Part shown: in pieces, positions 6,787-10,376 of the stretch
How the letters are laid out: every line of letters starts with the position of its first letter
Numbering within the stretch: the first letter of the stretch is position 1
Source of the DNA: Actinomycetota bacterium
GTDB taxonomy: Bacteria > Actinomycetota > Actinomycetes > Streptosporangiales > Streptosporangiaceae
Assembly: GCA_003168295.1 (NCBI GenBank)
Contig: PMST01000528.1
Span: 4,892-15,267, forward strand
Length of the DNA stretch: 10,376 bases
Direction: 5' to 3'
Position numbers and translations under genes: made by a program
Notes under the pieces: model-generated
Told to the model about the DNA's origin: nothing
The model's input: only the letters and a program-made list of their open reading frames with translations
Database searches by the model: none

Positions 6787-6823
6787 TATGGTCAGCCTGC
6801 CCGCTTTTCTTTTATGGTCAGCC
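6787..6823 (-). repeat. Pair of 11-bp direct repeats before the FtsK-like operon
   Basis: TATGGTCAGCC occurs at 6787-6797 and again at 6813-6823, a 26-bp period, starting 9 bp upstream of the ATPase start codon. On the minus strand each reads GGCTGACCATA. The repeats flank an A/T-rich stretch (TTTTCTTTTA on plus) that is the likeliest promoter -10 zone of this 114-bp gap. They could be operator half-sites, or a small duplication that placed two candidate -10-like CATAAA/CATAGG boxes. No convincing -35 was found. Confidence 0.5.
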
Positions 6824-6862
6824 CATCGCCGGAGATCGGCAACCCCGGCGAATCCATCGAAA

Positions 6863-6885
6863 CCGGCACGACGCGATCATGCCAG
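6863..6885 (-). terminator. Hairpin after the HxlR-type regulator, possible transcription terminator
   Basis: The arms CCGGCACGA (6863-6871) and TCATGCCAG (6877-6885) pair around a 5-nt loop to give a 9-bp stem, with two G-T wobbles when read as minus-strand RNA. It begins 8 bases after the regulator's stop codon. The tract that follows has only three T residues, so it is a weak intrinsic terminator at best, as is common in GC-rich actinobacteria. Confidence 0.4.
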
Positions 6886-6892
6886 AATCCGC

Positions 6893-7903
6893 TCAGCCGC
6901 CGTGCGGCGGGTCGGGTGCCGAGGTGGCCAGGGGCAGGTCGGGTGCCGAGGTGGCCTGGGGCGGTTCGCCGCCGGCCTGGATCTGCGAACCGTGCAGCTC
7001 GCGAGCGCAGACCGAACAGTGCAGGACGGGGCGGAACGAGCCGCCGCAGGCGGTGTGGGTCAGCAGCGTGGCGGGGCCCTCGGGGGCGCGGAACCACCGG
7101 TCACCCCAGTCGAGCATCACCATGACGTGCGGGAAGAAGGCACGGCCTTTGTCCGTCAGCCGGTACTCGACCCGGCCCGAGCCGGGTTTGGCCACGGGGG
7201 TCAGCACGCCCATCCGGCAGAACGTGCGCAGCCGGTCCGAGACGATGGTGGGCGGGGCGCCCATCATCACCAGCATGTCGGTGAACCGCCGGGCGCCGAG
7301 GAACGCGGCCGCCAGGGCCGAGGCCGACCAGCGGTTGCCGATCAGCTCGATCGTCTGCGGCACCAGGCCAGGACCGGGCGACCCGCCCGCGGACCGGCGC
7401 CTGGTGGTGGCCCGCGGCACCGACCGGGCCAAGCCGCCGCTCGGACCGAACGTGCCGCGCACGTCGCGGGTGCCGGCCGGCTTTCCGCAGCCCCGGCAGC
7501 ACATCACCGGGGAGAATTCCTGGCCGCACGCGACGTGGTACATCGGCGGCAGCGGCTCGATGTGCTCCGTCACCCACACGGCTTCCCACGACCAGATGGT
7601 CAGCAGCACCTTCCACAGCTCGCGACCGCAGTCGGTGAGCACATACTCGTACCGGCGCGGCGCCTGCGAGTACAGCACCATGGTGAACACGCCGGCCTCG
7701 GTCAGCCGGCGCAGCCGCACCGTCAGCACCGAGTTCGCGATGCCCAGCCGGTCGCGGAAGTCCTTGTACCGGCGCACGTCGTCCATGATGGCCAGCTTGA
7801 CGATGGTCAGGTTCCACTCATCGCCGAGCAGGCCGAGGACGATGGCGTTGGAGTTCTCAGGCGTTTCAGGCATCTCCGACTCAGGGCCAAGCCGGGCCGT
7901 CAC
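6893..7903 (-). CDS. Tandem HxlR-family transcriptional regulator with two zinc-knuckle-like motifs
   Basis: The product (336 aa from GTG 7903) carries two HxlR-type winged-helix domains, about 16-112 and 178-272. Each has the typical wing ending: YEYVLTDCGREL at 85-96 and VEYRLTDKGRAF at 245-256. Each domain is followed by an identically spaced H-x2-C-x9-C-x2-C motif: His123/Cys126/Cys136/Cys139 and His283/Cys286/Cys296/Cys299, probably a metal site. Usual HxlR proteins hold one domain in about 110-160 residues and act as dimers; this fusion would be an intramolecular pair. GTG 7903 overlaps the stop of the dioxygenase gene as GTGA; ATG 7873 is the alternative, but its GGAG abuts it with no spacing. 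It probably regulates its own operon, a common HxlR arrangement. The signal sensed is unknown. The C-terminal tail contains a 9-residue repeat. Confidence 0.88.
   Translation of the reverse strand: MTARLGPESEMPETPENSNAIVLGLLGDEWNLTIVKLAIMDDVRRYKDFRDRLGIANSVLTVRLRRLTEAGVFTMVLYSQAPRRYEYVLTDCGRELWKVLLTIWSWEAVWVTEHIEPLPPMYHVACGQEFSPVMCCRGCGKPAGTRDVRGTFGPSGGLARSVPRATTRRRSAGGSPGPGLVPQTIELIGNRWSASALAAAFLGARRFTDMLVMMGAPPTIVSDRLRTFCRMGVLTPVAKPGSGRVEYRLTDKGRAFFPHVMVMLDWGDRWFRAPEGPATLLTHTACGGSFRPVLHCSVCARELHGSQIQAGGEPPQATSAPDLPLATSAPDPPHGG
6911..6956 (-). repeat. Tandem 27-bp repeat in the regulator's C-terminal tail
   Basis: GTCGGGTGCCGAGGTGGCC (plus strand) occurs at 6911-6929 and 6938-6956. In the minus-strand gene this encodes two copies of an ATSAPD-containing 9-residue unit in a Pro-rich, probably disordered tail. 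The unit length is a multiple of three, so repeat number can vary without breaking the gene. Confidence 0.6.
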
Positions 7904-9381
7904 CACCCTTTGACGGACTCTCCAGGCGCCCAGCAGCTGTGCGTGCCACTCGCGATCCGTTCCGGAAGCCGGGCCCGCGCGATCGGGCCGTGTCCCACGT
8001 CGTTGGCCCGGAACACGACGCACTCGGACAGATCACGGTTCATGTCAACCGTGAGCGTCACGAGATACGCGTCGTCCTCCTGCGCCCCGCCGACCCGCGG
8101 GGCGACGCCGACCTCACTGCAGAACACGCCCGGCTCGAACTGGTACTGCTCCTCGCGCCCGGTCAAGGTGTCGTGCTTGACCAGCCCGTTGAACAAGAAC
8201 CAGCCTGGTTCGTTGGTGGCGGCGTAATTGTACCGGTAAGGCCGACCGCCGAACCCGCTGTTGATCGTGCCGAACTCGGTGCAGGACTCCGACAGGTCCT
8301 CTTCGCGGGTCTGCCCGGTGACCAGGTTCATCCGCCACCGGTGCAGCCGCGTCTGCATGATGTCCTGGGCCAGGAACCGGAACGTCTTGTCCGCCGGGCC
8401 GTTAGGCCCGGCGCTGGCCGGCTCCGGGCAGCCCTGGAAGAAACCCTCGACGATGATCTCGTCGCCGGACTCATACGCGTTGGTCCAGTGCAGCACGTAG
8501 GTGGGATCGAACTCGAACCAGCGGATGTCAGCCGACGCGCCGCGGCGCGGGATGACCCCGAGCCGGGACGGGATGTCCGGGTGGAACCGCGACGCGTACC
8601 GGCCGCGGGCCAGCAGCTCGGGCTCCCAGAACAGCGGCATGTCGTTGAGGATCGCGTAGTGCTCGGTGTAGGCCATGTCGTGCGGCAGCCGGGGCCCGGG
8701 CAGGTCGATCGGCACGTAGTGCACCAGCCGGTTGCCCGCGTCCACGACGCCGTAGTGCAGGTAAGGAGCGGTCGTTCCGTAATTGAAGAAGAGAAGCTCG
8801 CCGGTGTGGTCGTCGACCTTGGTGTGGGCCGACACGCCCAGATCGGAGGGAAAGGACCCGCCCCAGCTGCACTTGCCCAGGTCATCTAGGGTCAGCGGGT
8901 CGAGCCGGTACAGGTCGCCGCACTGCCAGAAGCTGGCCACCGCGACCCCCGCGTGCACCACGACGTCGGTCGAGGCGGCGTCCTTCATCCGGCCGCGGGC
9001 ACCCCAGCCGTCCGGCCGGGTGGACACGTTGGGGTTCTCCGCGATCCCGGCCCACAGCGAACGGCCGGCCTCCTGCTCGGCCAGCAGCCCGTCGGTCCGG
9101 ACGAACCGGTTCCGGTAGGACACCTTCCCGTCCCGGAACGAGACCTTGTGGATCATCGCGTCCCCGTCGAAGGGGTGATACCTGACGATGGCCGGGTGCA
9201 GCGGGTTCTCGGTGTTGCGCAGGTAGACGCCGTACAGGTCGTCGGGCAGCTCGCCGGTCACGTCTAGGTCGGTCGCGTCGTACTCGACGCTCTGCGGCCG
9301 CCACGGACCTGACCGGTACGGATGGTCATCGTCTTCCGGCAGCGTGCTCAGCATCTTGCCGTAGACCTCGACGTCAACCAT
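7900..9381 (-). CDS. Carotenoid oxygenase family (carotenoid-cleavage-type) dioxygenase
   Basis: The 493-residue length is normal for this non-haem iron family, which splits C=C bonds in carotenoids, apocarotenoids, stilbenes or phenylpropenes. The four iron-binding histidines fit His186 (SAHTKVD), His234 (LPHDMAYTEHY), His298 (VLHWTNAYE) and His481 (GTHSCWAP). Two of the three usual second-shell glutamates fit Glu369 (CTEFGTIN) and Glu423 (CSEVGVAPR). At the third position, by alignment to RPE65 Glu148, I see Gln153 (FWQCGDLYRLDP). There is no signal peptide, so it is cytosolic. ATG 9381 has GGGAGGA six bases upstream, inside the end of the thiolase gene, and the two genes are 2 bp apart. 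The substrate cannot be told; the thiolase partner points to side-chain degradation of a CoA-linked product, as inference. Confidence 0.93.
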   Translation of the reverse strand: MVDVEVYGKMLSTLPEDDDHPYRSGPWRPQSVEYDATDLDVTGELPDDLYGVYLRNTENPLHPAIVRYHPFDGDAMIHKVSFRDGKVSYRNRFVRTDGLLAEQEAGRSLWAGIAENPNVSTRPDGWGARGRMKDAASTDVVVHAGVAVASFWQCGDLYRLDPLTLDDLGKCSWGGSFPSDLGVSAHTKVDDHTGELLFFNYGTTAPYLHYGVVDAGNRLVHYVPIDLPGPRLPHDMAYTEHYAILNDMPLFWEPELLARGRYASRFHPDIPSRLGVIPRRGASADIRWFEFDPTYVLHWTNAYESGDEIIVEGFFQGCPEPASAGPNGPADKTFRFLAQDIMQTRLHRWRMNLVTGQTREEDLSESCTEFGTINSGFGGRPYRYNYAATNEPGWFLFNGLVKHDTLTGREEQYQFEPGVFCSEVGVAPRVGGAQEDDAYLVTLTVDMNRDLSECVVFRANDVGHGPIARARLPERIASGTHSCWAPGESVKGW

Positions 9382-9383
9382 GA

Positions 9384-10376
9384 TCAGTCCTCCCGGGTGA
9401 CGACGAAGCTGACCGCGGTGGTGAGGCTGCCGCCGATGTTCAGCGTGGCGAAGGTCCTGGCCCCGTCGACCTGGCAGTCGCCCGCCTGGCCGGTCACCTG
9501 CCGGGCGGCGTCGTGCAGCATGCGCACGCCGGTGGCACCGACCGGGTGCCCCACCCCGATCAGGCCGCCGCTCGGGTTCACCGGGATCGCGCCGTCCCGG
9601 GCCAGGTCGCCGTTCTCCACGGCCTTCCAGCTCTGGCCGGGCCCGGTGATGCCGAAGTGGTCGATCGCCATGTACTCGGACATGGAGAAGCAGTCATGGG
9701 TCTCGATGCCGTCGAGCCCGCCGACGCCGTCCAGGCCCGCGCGGGCGAACGCGTCGGTGACCACCTGGCGGACGTGCGGGAACACGTACGGCTGGCCCTG
9801 GCTGCGGTCGAGCTTGGACTGCAGCGTCAGCCCGGCGGTGCCGTGACCCCAGCCGGCGATGCGGACCGCGGGCGGGTTGTTCGGGCGGTCGGCCAGGAAC
9901 CGGTCAGAGACCAGCAGCACCCCCGCCGCGCCGTCGGTGATCTGGGCGCAGTCGGTGCGGCGCAGCCGCCCCTCGACGACCGGGTTGTCGTGGTCGTCGT
10001 CGGCGAAGCCGCCGGGGCCGAACGACCAGCCCCGGGTCTGGGCCAGCGGGTTATCCTTGGCGTTGGCCATGTTGAGTTCGGCGATGGCGTGCAGGTGCGC
10101 GTCGTCCAGGCCGTAACGCCGGTCGTACTCGTCGGCCAGCTCGCTGAACATGTACGGCCACATGTACTTGGCGTCCTGGCCCTCGTGACCCATCCACGCG
10201 GCCCCGCCGAGATAGGCGGGCGCCACGTCCCCGGGCACGTTGCGCTCCTGCTCGACGGCGATCACCAGCACGTAGTCATAGTGGCCGGCCTCGATGTCGG
10301 CCATCGCCGCGAGCACCGCCACGCTGCCCGAGGCGCACGCCGCCTCGTGCCGGGCGGCCGGCTTGCCCCACAGGTC
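9384..10376 (-). CDS. SCP-x-type thiolase / acetyl-CoA acetyltransferase-like protein (partial, N-terminus beyond window)
   Basis: The frame is open to the right edge, giving 330 residues of the C-terminal part of a thiolase that is usually about 390-400 residues long. The nucleophilic cysteine is in EAACASGS (visible residue 14), the HDCF motif lies at 227-230, and NPSGGLIGVGHPVGATG (267-283) holds the catalytic histidine 277. The end NIGGSLTTAV is typical of the lipid-transfer/SCP-x thiolase branch. Such enzymes cleave 3-ketoacyl-CoA in beta-oxidation-like degradation of sterols, fatty acids or aromatic side chains. Its stop lies 2 bp before the dioxygenase start and its 3' end carries that gene's ribosome site, so the two are co-translated. 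An in-frame GTG at 10322 is internal, since conserved thiolase sequence including the nucleophilic cysteine lies upstream of it. Confidence 0.93.
   Translation of the reverse strand, partial: DLWGKPAARHEAACASGSVAVLAAMADIEAGHYDYVLVIAVEQERNVPGDVAPAYLGGAAWMGHEGQDAKYMWPYMFSELADEYDRRYGLDDAHLHAIAELNMANAKDNPLAQTRGWSFGPGGFADDDHDNPVVEGRLRRTDCAQITDGAAGVLLVSDRFLADRPNNPPAVRIAGWGHGTAGLTLQSKLDRSQGQPYVFPHVRQVVTDAFARAGLDGVGGLDGIETHDCFSMSEYMAIDHFGITGPGQSWKAVENGDLARDGAIPVNPSGGLIGVGHPVGATGVRMLHDAARQVTGQAGDCQVDGARTFATLNIGGSLTTAVSFVVTRED

Noticed and set aside
6086..8227. Very long plus-strand open frame (713 codons) across the ATPase start and the regulator
   Set aside because: It runs antisense to two genes with clear domain motifs. 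Its product is Arg/Gly/Pro/His-rich without recognisable motifs, as expected of shadow frames in GC-rich DNA.

Overview
The window is GC-rich (roughly 70 % by eye) and tightly packed. It has short gaps, ATGA/GTGA-type overlaps and several gene families typical of Actinomycetota: a quinoprotein-like lipoprotein, a soluble FtsK/SpoIIIE-type ATPase with small WXG100-like helical proteins, an Mrr-associated coiled-coil protein, a tandem HxlR regulator and an SCP-x-type thiolase. I read it as an actinobacterial chromosome segment; the genus cannot be told from the sequence. No tRNA, rRNA, CRISPR array or transposase was seen, and no gene-free stretch exceeds 300 bases.

Layout. At 1-943 (minus, cut by the left edge) lies a lipoprotein with a PQQ-type beta-propeller. 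A 263-bp divergent intergenic region with a conspicuous AT-rich patch separates it from a plus-strand gene at 1207-2256. That gene encodes a coiled-coil protein resembling the N-terminal part of Mrr-type restriction proteins, but it has no nuclease domain. It meets, tail to tail with a 9-bp gap, a five-gene minus-strand operon read from 6778 down to 2266: a 923-residue three-module FtsK-like ATPase, a 242-residue helical protein, and three small helical proteins of 110, 149 and 73 residues that share features with one another. These five genes overlap or nearly touch and should be made together.

Upstream of that operon, on the same strand, is a second operon read from the right edge down to 6893: an SCP-x-like thiolase (5' end outside the window), a carotenoid-cleavage-type dioxygenase, and a regulator made of two fused HxlR domains, each followed by a matching putative zinc knuckle. 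A hairpin just after the regulator may end this transcript. The set looks like a small oxidative-cleavage and thiolysis pathway with its own regulator.

The most interesting unit is 1207-6778. An ATPase with one intact and two degenerate RecA-like modules, several small W-x-D-D-x4-F-G helical proteins and an Mrr-associated protein without its nuclease look like a soluble, ESX-reminiscent machine. No membrane segment supports secretion, so its role (conflict, DNA handling or protein handling) is open.
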